From positions 1 to 64,000 of the forward strand of contig CABWZL010000001.1 of assembly GCA_902509805.1 (NCBI GenBank): a stretch of 64,000 nt of DNA, in the 5' to 3' direction. Source of the DNA: an uncultured Bacteroidota bacterium (GTDB lineage Bacteria > Bacteroidota > Bacteroidia > Flavobacteriales > Flavobacteriaceae). Below are positions 35,537 through 44,727 of this stretch, in pieces (positions within the stretch are counted from its first letter, which is position 1; each line of letters begins with the position of its first letter). The notes below the pieces were generated by a model. The model made no database searches. It was not told where the DNA came from and saw only the letters and a program-made list of their open reading frames with translations. The position numbers were made by a program, and so were the translations under genes.

Positions 35537-36747
35537 TCAAAATAATTTCTAAACTTGGACCAGGTTTACTTTTTGCTGGAGCTGCAATTGGAGTTTCTCA
35601 CCTTGTTCAATCAACACGAGCAGGAGCTGATTTTGGGTGGGGATTAATTTGGGCTTTAATACTAGTTAATATTTTTAAATATCCTTTTTTTCAATATGGA
35701 CCTAGATATGCTATGGCTACGGGAGAAAGTCTACTAGATGGATATTACAAGATTGGCAAAGTATTTTTGATTACTTATTTCATATTAAACTTAGCGACAA
35801 TGTTTACAATTCAAACAGCTGTTACTATTGTCACTGCTGGACTAGCTTCTACTCTTTTTGGATTGACAGATAATATGGTTATTTGGAGTCTAATAATTAC
35901 CCTTATTTGTTATGTAATTTTATTATTGGGTAAATATCAGATTTTAGATAAAATGATAAAAATCATAATATTAATTTTAGCTATTAGTACCTTATTTTCA
36001 ACTGGAGTTGCTTCAATAAATACTGAAGAAGCTTACAACTTTAAACAAATATTTCCAACAGGTAGTGGCTTAGTATTTTTAGTTGCGTTTATGGGGTGGA
36101 TGCCTGCTCCATTAGATATATCTATTTGGCATTCTATATGGACTCTTGAGAAAAAAAAGAATCAAAAAATAACTCCAAAAGAAAGTTTATTTGACTTCAA
36201 TGTAGGGTATTTTGCAACTGTTATTTTGGGAATTTGTTTTGTTAGTTTAGGTGCTCTGGTAATGTTCAAATCTGGAATAAGCTTTTCAAACAGTGGAAGT
36301 GTTTTTGCTAATCAACTTATTGAATTATATACATCTAATTTAGGTGATAGTTTTTATTTGATAATTTCAATCTGTGCATTTACTACTATGTTTAGTACAA
36401 CAATTACATGCCTAGATGCATCTCCAAGAACAATGTCTAGAGCTACACAATTATTAACAAAGAATAATAATAAGAGTTATTATTTTCAGTGGATATCTGC
36501 ATTAGCAGTAGGCACAATGTTAATATTTTATTTTTTACTCTCCGAAATGGGAGCACTAGTTGAAGTAGCTACTATATTATCTTTTATAACCGCACCTTTT
36601 TATGCAATTTTAAATTATAAATTGATAATTAGTAAAAATATGCCTGAATCACATAAACCCTCTAAACCACTTAGAATTCTTAGTATAATTGGTATTTTAT
36701 TTCTAAGTCTTTTTGCTCTTGGGTATATTTTGACTAGGTTTATTTAG
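35533..36747 (+). CDS. Nramp-like metal transporter lacking the DPGN motif
   Basis: A 404-residue membrane protein with about 11 helices. The start GPGLLFAGAAIGVSHLVQSTRAGADFGWGL aligns with Nramp helix 1, but the metal-binding DPGN is replaced by GVSH. Helix 6 reads GWMPAPLDIS where canonical proteins have MPHNLYLHS, so the Met is kept and the His is not. LDASPRTMSRA and EMGALVEVATILSFITAPFYAILNYKL are family-like. A divalent metal, or even Mg2+ or another substrate, is possible. It lies directly behind the Cys-rich small protein and 18 bases before lipA. Confidence 0.82.
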   Translation: MIKIISKLGPGLLFAGAAIGVSHLVQSTRAGADFGWGLIWALILVNIFKYPFFQYGPRYAMATGESLLDGYYKIGKVFLITYFILNLATMFTIQTAVTIVTAGLASTLFGLTDNMVIWSLIITLICYVILLLGKYQILDKMIKIIILILAISTLFSTGVASINTEEAYNFKQIFPTGSGLVFLVAFMGWMPAPLDISIWHSIWTLEKKKNQKITPKESLFDFNVGYFATVILGICFVSLGALVMFKSGISFSNSGSVFANQLIELYTSNLGDSFYLIISICAFTTMFSTTITCLDASPRTMSRATQLLTKNNNKSYYFQWISALAVGTMLIFYFLLSEMGALVEVATILSFITAPFYAILNYKLIISKNMPESHKPSKPLRILSIIGILFLSLFALGYILTRFI

Positions 36748-36751
36748 TTTG

Positions 36752-36759
36752 TATCTTTG
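36752..36759 (+). promoter_or_regulatory. -7 box of lipA (leaderless start)
   Basis: TATCTTTG fits TAnnTTTG and ends six bases before the ATG at 36766. The TTG at 36757, in frame with lipA, is part of the box and should not be used as a start codon. Confidence 0.5.
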
Positions 36760-36765
36760 CTAAAT

Positions 36766-37683
36766 ATGGCTGAAATTAAAACAGTTAATCAGGGTTGGGT
36801 TAAACTAAATCTGCCCAAAAAAGAATCTAATTCTAAAATTAGAACTAAGAAACCTGATTGGATAAGAGTTAAACTTCCTATTGGAAAAAAATACACTCAA
36901 CTTAGATCTACTGTAGAGAAAAATAATCTTCACACAATATGTGTTTCCGGAAATTGTCCCAATATGGGGGAATGTTGGACCGAAGGAACTGCAACATTTA
37001 TGATACTTGGAAATATTTGTACAAGATCATGTGGTTTTTGTAATGTTCAAACTGGCAGCCCTTTACCAGCTGATACCTTGGAACCATTTAAAGTAGCTAG
37101 GTCAATAAATATTATGGGAGTTAAACATGCTGTTATAACTTCAGTTGACAGAGATGATCTTAAGGATGGAGGATCTATTATTTGGGCAGAGACAGTTAAT
37201 GCTGTCAGAGATTTAAATCCTAAAACTACAATTGAAACTTTAATTCCAGATTTTAAAGGTGAAACAGAAAATATAGATAGAATTATAGAAGTTGGTCCTG
37301 AAGTAGTTTCTCATAATCTTGAAACTGTCAGAAGGCTTACACGAGAAGTTAGAATTCAAGCTAAATATGACAGAAGTTTAGAGGTGTTAAAATATTTGAA
37401 GGAAAATGGTATTAATAGAACTAAATCTGGTTTGATGCTTGGTCTTGGTGAAACAAAAGAAGAGGTAATAGAAACAATGAGAGATCTTCGTAATGTTGGA
37501 GTTGATATTATAACTTTAGGCCAATATCTTCAACCAACAAAAAAACACTTAACTGTCAAGGATTTTATAACGCCTGAAGATTTTAAAGAATATGAAGTCA
37601 TTGGAAAAGAAATGGGCTTTAAACATGTAGAAAGTGGACCTTTAGTCAGGTCTTCTTACAAAGCGCATAAACATATTCATTAA
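36766..37683 (+). CDS. lipA: Lipoyl synthase
   Basis: Radical SAM enzyme that inserts two sulfurs into octanoyl-lipoyl domains, including those of the pyruvate dehydrogenase complex. With the ATG at 36766 it is 305 aa. The auxiliary cluster cysteines are C59, C64 and C70 ([12 protein letters not shown]), the radical SAM cysteines C85, C89 and C92 (CTRSCGFC), and the C-terminal RSSYKAHKH supplies the cluster-ligating serine. [12 protein letters not shown] and [11 protein letters not shown] are conserved. It overlaps convergent lpxK by four bases. Confidence 0.97.
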   Translation: MAEIKTVNQGWVKLNLPKKESNSKIRTKKPDWIRVKLPIGKKYTQLRSTVEKNNLHTICVSGNCPNMGECWTEGTATFMILGNICTRSCGFCNVQTGSPLPADTLEPFKVARSINIMGVKHAVITSVDRDDLKDGGSIIWAETVNAVRDLNPKTTIETLIPDFKGETENIDRIIEVGPEVVSHNLETVRRLTREVRIQAKYDRSLEVLKYLKENGINRTKSGLMLGLGETKEEVIETMRDLRNVGVDIITLGQYLQPTKKHLTVKDFITPEDFKEYEVIGKEMGFKHVESGPLVRSSYKAHKHIH

Positions 37684-38705
37684 TCTTTATTTATATATTC
37701 CTCTATATAATTATCAAAATCCAAATCATTTATTTCATCAGGAAACCTTAGTCCTACTTCAATATAAAATATATCTCGATTTTTAACTTTTGGAATAAGT
37801 CTACCAAAATCTTTTTCAGTAGTTAGAATTTTTTTATTTATTGATAATTCCGATATTTTATCTATTGAAGGCTTGTTAAAATTATAGTGATCTGAATATT
37901 TAAGATGTTTGAAATCTAATCCTTTAAGTTTTAAAAAGTTTACAAGATATGAAGAGTCAGCTATTCCTGTTACTAATATAAAATTGTCATCTTTTAGAAT
38001 ATCTATATCAATTTCTTCAGATTCTGATTTAATTTTTTGCAAATAAGTCAAAGAGCTAAAGAATACTTTTTGCTTTTCTAGAGGATTTAATGATTTTATA
38101 AATAAACGTTTATCCTTTTGGGATAGATTATCAGGGCATTTAGTAACAACAATTAAGTCTGCTCTTTTTGCGGAGCTTTTATCTTCTCTTAAATTTCCAA
38201 TTGGAAGAATCTCGTCTTTATAAAAAGGATAATGAAAAGTTGTAGTTAGAATCATTAAACCAGGTTTTACAAATCTATGTTGAAAGACATCATCCCATAT
38301 ACAAAGATCAGTATTGGGTAAATTTTTTAATATAATATTCATTCCTTTCCTTCTATCTTCACAAACAACTACATTAATTTCAGGATGCTTAGAATAAAAT
38401 TGAAAAGGTTCATCACCTATATCATAAGCAGATGAGTTTTTAGATGCTTGAATAAAACCTTTAGTGTTTCGATTATAACCCCTACTCAAAGTGGTAATCT
38501 TATTTTTATATTTATGTTTTTCAATAATATGGTCTACTACAATTGACTTCCCAGTCCCACCTGTTGAAAGATTTCCAATTCCTATTGTTGGTGTTTTATA
38601 TACAATTGAATCAATTACACCAAGATCGAAAAGAAAGTTTCTAAAAGATGTGTAAAGCCAATATAATAGTGATAAAGGGTATAATAAAAAATTCAATGTT
38701 TTCAC
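37680..38705 (-). CDS. lpxK: Tetraacyldisaccharide 4'-kinase
   Basis: Phosphorylates the lipid A precursor at the 4' position on the inner membrane; 341 aa. The N-terminal amphipathic/hydrophobic helix precedes the P-loop [18 protein letters not shown], then [52 protein letters not shown] and [19 protein letters not shown] segments. The start is GTG at 38705, giving [16 protein letters not shown], family-like. The gene diverges from the Nif3-like gene. Confidence 0.95.
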   Translation of the reverse strand: MKTLNFLLYPLSLLYWLYTSFRNFLFDLGVIDSIVYKTPTIGIGNLSTGGTGKSIVVDHIIEKHKYKNKITTLSRGYNRNTKGFIQASKNSSAYDIGDEPFQFYSKHPEINVVVCEDRRKGMNIILKNLPNTDLCIWDDVFQHRFVKPGLMILTTTFHYPFYKDEILPIGNLREDKSSAKRADLIVVTKCPDNLSQKDKRLFIKSLNPLEKQKVFFSSLTYLQKIKSESEEIDIDILKDDNFILVTGIADSSYLVNFLKLKGLDFKHLKYSDHYNFNKPSIDKISELSINKKILTTEKDFGRLIPKVKNRDIFYIEVGLRFPDEINDLDFDNYIEEYINKD

Positions 38706-38722
38706 TAGAGGAAAGATAATAT

Positions 38723-38730
38723 TATATTTG
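38723..38730 (+). promoter_or_regulatory. -7 box of the Nif3-like gene
   Basis: TATATTTG fits TAnnTTTG and ends 18 bases before the ATG at 38749. No clear -33 element was seen. Confidence 0.45.
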
Positions 38731-38748
38731 CTATGAATCTATACTTAT

Positions 38749-39543
38749 ATGAAAGTTAGTGAAATTACAGAAATTATAAACAAGTGGATGCCAATATCAA
38801 TTGCAGAAGATTTTGATAATGTTGGGTTACTTATAGGTTGCCCTGATTCAATTGTAAAAAATATTTTGGTGACTCTTGATACAACTTCAAAAGTTATTGA
38901 TGAAGCTATCGATAACAATTGTAATTTAATTATAAGCTACCATCCAATAATTTTTAATGATTTAAAAAAAGTTACTTCAGACTCTGGGTATGTTCAAAAA
39001 TCTGTAATTAAGGCAGTAAAAAACAATATTTCAGTTTACGCTATTCATACGTCTTTAGATAACCATGCAGATGGTATTAGTTATTTTTTATCTAAAAAAA
39101 TAGGTTTAAAAAATACATCTATACTAATTCCAAAAAAAAATCCTGATAGTAATCTTAAACTAGGAATGGGCGTTAAGGGAGAGCTTGAGAAACCTCTAGA
39201 AGAAAGTGATTTTTTCAATTTACTTAAAGAAAAATTAAATTTAAAATATCTAAGACACTCTGTTAAACTTAATAAAAAAGTATCTAAAGTTTCGATTGTT
39301 GTCGGATCAGGAAGTTTTGCTATTAAGAATTCTTTAGATTCCAATGTAGATGCATTTATTACTTCCGATTTAAAGTATCATAATTTTTTTGAGGCTGATG
39401 ATAAGGCTCTATTGATAGATATAGGTCATTATGAGAGTGAAAACCATATAAAATTAATAATTAAGGAATTTCTTATAAAAAATTTACCTAATTTTACCAT
39501 CCTTTTATCCAAGGAAAATATTAACCCTGTAAACTATTACTAA
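38749..39543 (+). CDS. Nif3-like dinuclear metal centre protein, short form
   Basis: NIF3/YbgI family, 264 aa. Metal ligands are in ISYHPIIF, IHTSLDNHADGI and DIGHYESE. Family members form hexamers with a dimetal site, and their cellular role is unresolved. Many Bacteroidota relatives are about 365 aa because of an inserted CutA/PII-like domain; it is absent here (the region after KLGMGVKGELEKPL continues directly). The stop is one base before the next gene. Confidence 0.9.
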   Translation: MKVSEITEIINKWMPISIAEDFDNVGLLIGCPDSIVKNILVTLDTTSKVIDEAIDNNCNLIISYHPIIFNDLKKVTSDSGYVQKSVIKAVKNNISVYAIHTSLDNHADGISYFLSKKIGLKNTSILIPKKNPDSNLKLGMGVKGELEKPLEESDFFNLLKEKLNLKYLRHSVKLNKKVSKVSIVVGSGSFAIKNSLDSNVDAFITSDLKYHNFFEADDKALLIDIGHYESENHIKLIIKEFLIKNLPNFTILLSKENINPVNYY

Positions 39544-39544
39544 A

Positions 39545-40318
39545 ATGGCAAAAAAAGTTGAAATATCAGTTGAAGAAAAACTACGAGCTCTATTTGATCT
39601 TCAGTTAATTGACTCAAGAATCGATCAAATCAGAAGTATTAGAGGTGAGCTTCCTCTTGAAGTTGAAGATCTTGAAAACGAAATAGAGGGTTTAAATAAT
39701 AGATTAGAGAGCTTTGAAAACGAAATTAAAGAAAGTGAAGATGGTATCAAATTTGAAGAAAATTCAATTTCTACATCTAAGGAAAGCCATAAAAAATATG
39801 AAGGTGATTTAAAAAAGGTTCGAAACAATAGAGAATATAATGCAATTGTTAAAGAACAAGAATTTCAAGAATTAGAAATTAAGCTTTCTGAAAAAAAAAT
39901 AGCTCAGTACAAAGAGATAATTGAAAACAAAACTGTTGTTCTAGACGAATTAAAAGATAAAATTAAAGATAGAAAATCACATCTTAAAGCTAAAAATTCT
40001 GAATTAGGAGAGATTCTTAAGGAAACTGAAAAAGAAGAGAAAACTCTTTTAACTAAGTCTAAAGAGTTTGAAAAAAAGATAGAGGATACATTGATAGCTG
40101 CCTACAAAAGGATTAGATCTAATGTTAGAAATGGTCTTGCAATTGTTCCTATTGAAAGAAATGCTTCTGGTGGTTCATATTTTACCATTCCTCCACAAGT
40201 GCAAATGGAAATAGCATCAAGACAAAAAATAATTACCGATGAGTATAGCGGAAGAATTTTAGTTGATCCGCAATTAGCTGAGGAAGAAATGGATAAAATG
40301 AAATCTATTTTCTCTTAA
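39545..40318 (+). CDS. Coiled-coil protein with a degenerate C4-type zinc ribbon
   Basis: 257 aa. Residues 10-185 are almost entirely charged coiled coil with the conserved KVRNNREYNAIVKEQEFQELEI. The C-terminus aligns with the zf-RING_7 ribbon, but the four Cys positions read S208, S211, D232 and S235 (NASGGSYFTIPPQVQ and IITDEYSGRILVD), so zinc cannot be bound in the usual way. Similar degenerate forms seem usual in Flavobacteriia, from memory. Cotranscribed with the Nif3-like gene, a pairing seen elsewhere. Function unknown. Confidence 0.88.
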   Translation: MAKKVEISVEEKLRALFDLQLIDSRIDQIRSIRGELPLEVEDLENEIEGLNNRLESFENEIKESEDGIKFEENSISTSKESHKKYEGDLKKVRNNREYNAIVKEQEFQELEIKLSEKKIAQYKEIIENKTVVLDELKDKIKDRKSHLKAKNSELGEILKETEKEEKTLLTKSKEFEKKIEDTLIAAYKRIRSNVRNGLAIVPIERNASGGSYFTIPPQVQMEIASRQKIITDEYSGRILVDPQLAEEEMDKMKSIFS

Positions 40319-41275
40319 TCAAAAAGCAGACTCTGTAATAATCTCTTTATTTTTTCCATTTACATAATCCATGTATGAAAAACCTGGCTCTATACTATAG
40401 GAGCCTACCTCACCATTTTTATTCATGGCTATATATGCTACCTGAAATTTATTTTTTTGGGAATTAGAAGAAACAATTCTTTTAACAGCAATTTCACAAG
40501 CATCCTGTGGAGAATTACCTTGTCTCATTAATTCAACAACTAAAAATGATCCAACTGTTTTTACAACTTCTTCTCCTAATCCAGTTGCTACAGCACCACC
40601 AATTTTATTATCTATAAATAATCCTGATCCAATTATTGGAGAATCACCTACTCTACCTTTCATTTTATACGCAAGCCCACTTGTAGTACATGCCCCTGAA
40701 ATATTATTATTCTTATCAAGACAAAGCATTCCAATGGTATCATGATTTTCAATATTGATTAAAGGTTTATACTCTTCATTTTCAAGCCACTTCTCCCACT
40801 CTTTTTTTGATGATTCAGTCAATAGGTTTATTTTTTTGTAACCTTCAGAAATAGCAAATTCTTCAGCTCCTTTTCCAGCAAGCATAACATGTGGTGTTTT
40901 CTCCATTACATCTTTAGCAAGTTTTGCAACATTCACAATATTTTCAACAGCTACTACTGAACCACAGTCTCCTAAGTGGTTCATTACGCAGGCATCTAAA
41001 GTAACTTTTCCTGTTCTATCAGGCGCTCCACCAAAACCCACTGTAGTGTTTTTTGGGTTTTCTTCTTCTATTGCTACTCCTGTAACTGCAGCCTCTAAAG
41101 CATCAATACCTTTGTCTAACATTGAACCAGCTATAAAATTTGCTTCTGTTGTTTTCCAGGTGGATATGGATCGTACCATAGGAGAAAAATTTAAATTATT
41201 TGCTTTAAGTCTTGTTGTTATTGAAGACATTAAACCAACACTAAATATATCAAAAATAAAGTTTCTTCTTTTCAT
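40319..41275 (-). CDS. Exported N4-(beta-N-acetylglucosaminyl)-L-asparaginase family hydrolase
   Basis: N-terminal nucleophile hydrolase of 318 aa that self-cleaves before T180 (ENHDTIGML). The family includes glycosylasparaginase, which splits GlcNAc-Asn, and isoaspartyl aminopeptidases. TTVGFGGAPDRTGKVTLDACVM, the RVGDSPIIGSGLFIDNKIGGAVATGLGEE block and the C-terminal beta segment are typical. The N-terminus MKRRNFIFDIFSVGLMSS looks like a weak Tat-type signal (RRNF), so it is probably periplasmic. It follows the M48 peptidase by one base. Confidence 0.92.
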   Translation of the reverse strand: MKRRNFIFDIFSVGLMSSITTRLKANNLNFSPMVRSISTWKTTEANFIAGSMLDKGIDALEAAVTGVAIEEENPKNTTVGFGGAPDRTGKVTLDACVMNHLGDCGSVVAVENIVNVAKLAKDVMEKTPHVMLAGKGAEEFAISEGYKKINLLTESSKKEWEKWLENEEYKPLINIENHDTIGMLCLDKNNNISGACTTSGLAYKMKGRVGDSPIIGSGLFIDNKIGGAVATGLGEEVVKTVGSFLVVELMRQGNSPQDACEIAVKRIVSSNSQKNKFQVAYIAMNKNGEVGSYSIEPGFSYMDYVNGKNKEIITESAF

Positions 41276-41276
41276 A

Positions 41277-42536
41277 TTATTTATTAAGAGCTCTTAATCT
41301 TTTAATTAATGGTGGATGAGAGTAGTGAAAAAATACATACAAAGGGTGAGGATATATATTTGAAAGACTATCGACAGACAATTTTTTTAAAGCTAATGAT
41401 AAGTCATCTCCATTATATGTTTCTTTTGCATAGGAATCTGCCTCAAACTCGTTTTTTCTACTTATATAATTCATCAAAATACCAGACATCATTGAAATAG
41501 GTGAAAAAATTATACTGAATCCTATTAAACCTAAATGAAAACTAACATCTGACCCTCCTAATGCAAGAGAGATTTCAGGTAGTTTTAAACATAATTCAAA
41601 GAAAAAAGTCATTACACCAATTTGGATAACTGACATTAATAGACCTGAAAAAACATGTTTTTTCTTGAAATGACCAACTTCATGTGCCAAAACTGCAACT
41701 AGTTCATTTTCAGTATGTTTTTCTATCAAAGTGTCATATAAAGCAATAGTTTTTCTTGGTCCCAATCCACTAAAGAAAGCATTAGCCTTAGTTGATCTTT
41801 TTGAGCCATCGATCACGTAGATGTTCTTTAAAAGATATCCAACCTCTTTAGAATAACTTTCAATTTTTTTTCTTAACTCGCCGTTTTCAAGTGGGGTAAG
41901 TTTATTAAATATTGGTACAATTAAATCTGCATAAAACATATTAATAAAAACCATTAATAATGAAAGTCCAATCCATAGATATAGCCAGAACCCGTCATTT
42001 AAAGTGTCATATAGATACAAGGCTAAAAATAGAAGAACCCCTCCAATTAAAATCGAAAGCAAAGAAGATTTAATTATATCAAAAAAGAATGTATACTTTG
42101 ATGTCTTATTAAAACCAAAATTTTCTTCAATCACAAATGTATTATAATATGAAAAAGGTGTTGATATAATTAAGTTTAAAGTAAATAGTATTAGAAAAAA
42201 AAATCCTGATTTTGTAAAACTAGTACTAATTTCAAAGGGTAAAAATAAGTTAAGGTTAGAAGAATTGACTAGTTGGTCAATATATCCATATCCGTTAAAT
42301 ACTAAAAGTGAAACAACTAACAAAAAACTTGTTGTACTAGATAGTAATCCTATTTTATTTTTACTTATCGCGTATAGTTTTGCTTGTTTATATTTCTTTT
42401 TATTATAGAAATCTTTTAACTCTGAAGGTATTTCATCTTTCCAGTTTTTATGATTTAAATAATCTAAAATATTTGAGAACAAATAATTAAAAATTACTAA
42501 CGCTACAATTATTAAAAACCAGACTTCAGGTGCCAT
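41277..42536 (-). CDS. M48 family (Ste24-type) integral membrane metalloprotease
   Basis: A 419-residue protein with about seven helices and a zinc site HEVGH in VLAHEVGHFKKKH, plus the third ligand region NEFEADSYA. TPFSYYNTFVIEENFGFNKTS is the typical Ste24/CAAX-protease N-terminal domain. Bacterial members degrade or process membrane proteins; no prenylated substrate is expected. Cotranscribed with the asparaginase-like gene. Confidence 0.92.
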   Translation of the reverse strand: MAPEVWFLIIVALVIFNYLFSNILDYLNHKNWKDEIPSELKDFYNKKKYKQAKLYAISKNKIGLLSSTTSFLLVVSLLVFNGYGYIDQLVNSSNLNLFLPFEISTSFTKSGFFFLILFTLNLIISTPFSYYNTFVIEENFGFNKTSKYTFFFDIIKSSLLSILIGGVLLFLALYLYDTLNDGFWLYLWIGLSLLMVFINMFYADLIVPIFNKLTPLENGELRKKIESYSKEVGYLLKNIYVIDGSKRSTKANAFFSGLGPRKTIALYDTLIEKHTENELVAVLAHEVGHFKKKHVFSGLLMSVIQIGVMTFFFELCLKLPEISLALGGSDVSFHLGLIGFSIIFSPISMMSGILMNYISRKNEFEADSYAKETYNGDDLSLALKKLSVDSLSNIYPHPLYVFFHYSHPPLIKRLRALNK

Positions 42537-42577
42537 AAATTTGAATTTAATTAATTTAGATTTAAATGTAATAAAAG

Positions 42578-42766
42578 ATGATTAATAAGTATACTATTAT
42601 AGGAACTTTAGGAATTTTAATTTTTAGCTCAGGGTTATGTATGTTTGGAGAAGCCTTAATAAGAAAATATCAAGAATTAGATTTTTTCTTAATTGGAACC
42701 CTTTCACTTATGTTAATAAACGCTGGAGTTTGTATTATGATAAATTCAAAAGAACTATCTAATTAG
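42578..42766 (+). CDS. Small two-helix membrane protein, unknown
   Basis: 62 aa with two predicted helices (about 5-25 and 34-54) linked by RKYQELDFF. No family recognised. ATG start is preceded by a TAGATTTA element 13-14 bases upstream resembling a -7 box with A in place of G. The last eight bases overlap the convergent DUF2834 gene. Size and position make it plausible but homology is needed to confirm. Confidence 0.55.
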   Translation: MINKYTIIGTLGILIFSSGLCMFGEALIRKYQELDFFLIGTLSLMLINAGVCIMINSKELSN

Positions 42767-43061
42767 ATTTATGATTATCATAAAGATAAAGAGGCAGTGC
42801 AAGTGAGAATCCAACAAGAAACATAGGAATTAAATATCTAATAATTTTTATTGGAGATTTTCGATAACTATAGATTAAAAAAATTAAAAAAGAAGAGGCT
42901 GCTACAGTTAAATCCATTGATAACATTGAAACAGCATAATTTTCATATAAAAGGCTAAAGAATCCATCCATTGACCAGTTATTGATTTTTAAAAAATTAA
43001 ATAAGTTATAATAAGGGAGTGCAATACCAAGTAAACACAATATCAGATATATTTTTTTCAT
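42759..43061 (-). CDS. DUF2834 family membrane protein
   Basis: 100 aa with three predicted helices: IYLILCLLGIALPYY, LTVAASSFLIFLIYSY and YLIPMFLVGFSLALPLYLY. The pattern LPYYNLF...DLTVAASSFLIFLI...GFSLALPLYL is DUF2834-like; function unknown. It lies three bases after the metal-dependent hydrolase on the same strand. Confidence 0.75.
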   Translation of the reverse strand: MKKIYLILCLLGIALPYYNLFNFLKINNWSMDGFFSLLYENYAVSMLSMDLTVAASSFLIFLIYSYRKSPIKIIRYLIPMFLVGFSLALPLYLYDNHKSN

Positions 43062-43063
43062 AA

Positions 43064-43741
43064 TTAAATAGTTATAAATTCATTAGGTTTAATAATTATT
43101 AATTCTTTGTTTACTTTTTTGAACTCTTCTACGGCTTTAGATTGATCAATTTCAATTAAACCAAATGTATCAAAATGGTATCCAAGAATTTTATCACATT
43201 TAATAAAGTCAGAAGCTAAAATTGCATCTTCATAACCCATTGTAAAATTATCTCCAATCGGAAGAACTGCAACATCTAGATTATATTTAAGAGGTATAAG
43301 TTTCATGTCAAATGTTAAAGCAGTATCTCCTGCAATATAAATCGATTTATTATTTGCTGAAATTATAAAACCTCCAGGTTGTCCTCCATTTGCTCCATCG
43401 GGAAATGTTGAAGTATGAATAGCATTAACATACTTTAATTCTCCAAAATCAAAATTCCATTTACCTCCGTGATTCATAGGATGACCCTTTAATCCTTTAT
43501 TTTGAAAATGATTGACAATTTCGAAATTCGAAATAATGATAGAGTCATTTTCTTTAGCTAGTTTTTCAACATCTAGTATATGATCTTGATGAGCATGAGT
43601 AATAAGAATAAAATCGGGTTTCAAATTCTCAATATCAACCTCAGACGCAAAGGGGTTTCCAGAAATAAATGGATCAACAACTAAACTAAACTCATTAATT
43701 TTGATTTCTAATGTGGCATGACCTAAGAATGTAATTTTCAC
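43064..43741 (-). CDS. Metallo-beta-lactamase fold hydrolase (UPF0173)
   Basis: 225 aa beginning with GHATLEI typical of the UPF0173 group. The metal motif is ITHAHQDH, and further ligands lie in YIAGDTALTFDM and the C-terminal LGYHFDTFGLIEID. Such proteins are annotated only as metal-dependent hydrolases. The start is GTG at 43741, the only one that gives the conserved first strand MKITFLGHATLEI. Confidence 0.9.
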   Translation of the reverse strand: MKITFLGHATLEIKINEFSLVVDPFISGNPFASEVDIENLKPDFILITHAHQDHILDVEKLAKENDSIIISNFEIVNHFQNKGLKGHPMNHGGKWNFDFGELKYVNAIHTSTFPDGANGGQPGGFIISANNKSIYIAGDTALTFDMKLIPLKYNLDVAVLPIGDNFTMGYEDAILASDFIKCDKILGYHFDTFGLIEIDQSKAVEEFKKVNKELIIIKPNEFITI

Positions 43742-43806
43742 TTTTTTTAATTAATTTAAAGAAATCATTTGTATAAAAGCAATTAAAAAAGTAATTAATA
43801 TAAACA

Positions 43807-44715
43807 ATGAGCAACTCAATATTTAGAAAAGATGGAACTGCTCAAGGAGTTGCAAAACAGAGATTGATTGAATCACTAGCTAAACCTGATAAACGTGTTA
43901 TTTATGACCCTTATGCCAAACATTTTGTTCTTGGAGCAAGTATACTAAAACTTATAGGACATAAATTTAGTGTCTGGTTAGGAGATAAAATTGTACCTGG
44001 AATGCATGAACACCTAATCTCTCGAACAAGATTTATAGATGATCTAATTGAGAAAAGTACCTCTGTTGATATAGTGCAATATGTAATACTAGGAGCAGGT
44101 TATGATTCAAGAGCTCATCGTCTAAAGCTTCCATCCAAACTAAAAATATTTGAAGTTGATCAGCCTGAAGTTCAGGAAAGAAAACGTTCAAGGCTTCCAA
44201 ATAAGATAACTAATAAAGAAAATGTGACCTATATCAGTATTGATTTTAATAACCAATCTCTTAAAGAACAACTTTTAAATGCAGGATTTGATCAAAGTAA
44301 ATCAACTATTTATACGCTTGAAGGTGTATCTCAGTATATTACAAAAGAGGCGTTTAACTCAACTTTAAAAGAACTGGATGTATTAAACCAAAATTCTAAT
44401 TCAAAAATTTTTTTATCATATGTAAATAAACTTATAAAAGATGATCCAAAAGCCTGTTTTGGTATGGGTTATTCAAACCCTAAAAAAACAGTCAATCTTA
44501 TAACAAATGGATCAGCTAAGGTAGGTGAACCATGGATATCATTTTACTCTGCTAAAGAAATTGATGATTTACTATCTCAAAATAATTTTACTGTTATTGA
44601 AAATAAAACTTTAGCTGATCTTAATTCTAAATATTTCACACCTGTTGGCAGAACTATCCCTGAAAACCATGTTTTCAAGCTTGAACATTTTGTAATCGCT
44701 GAAAGCAGAATATAA
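43807..44715 (+). CDS. SAM-dependent methyltransferase, leucine carboxyl methyltransferase-like (TIGR00027 type)
   Basis: 302 aa. GTAQGVAKQRLIESLAKP, SRTRFIDDLI, YVILGAGYDSRAHRLKLPSKLKIFEVDQPEVQERKRSRL and IYTLEGVSQYITKEA define the PPM/LCMT family used for O-methylation of carboxylates or polyketides. The bacterial substrate is unknown. Single gene between divergent and convergent neighbours. Confidence 0.9.
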   Translation: MSNSIFRKDGTAQGVAKQRLIESLAKPDKRVIYDPYAKHFVLGASILKLIGHKFSVWLGDKIVPGMHEHLISRTRFIDDLIEKSTSVDIVQYVILGAGYDSRAHRLKLPSKLKIFEVDQPEVQERKRSRLPNKITNKENVTYISIDFNNQSLKEQLLNAGFDQSKSTIYTLEGVSQYITKEAFNSTLKELDVLNQNSNSKIFLSYVNKLIKDDPKACFGMGYSNPKKTVNLITNGSAKVGEPWISFYSAKEIDDLLSQNNFTVIENKTLADLNSKYFTPVGRTIPENHVFKLEHFVIAESRI

Positions 44716-44727
44716 ATACACACTTTT

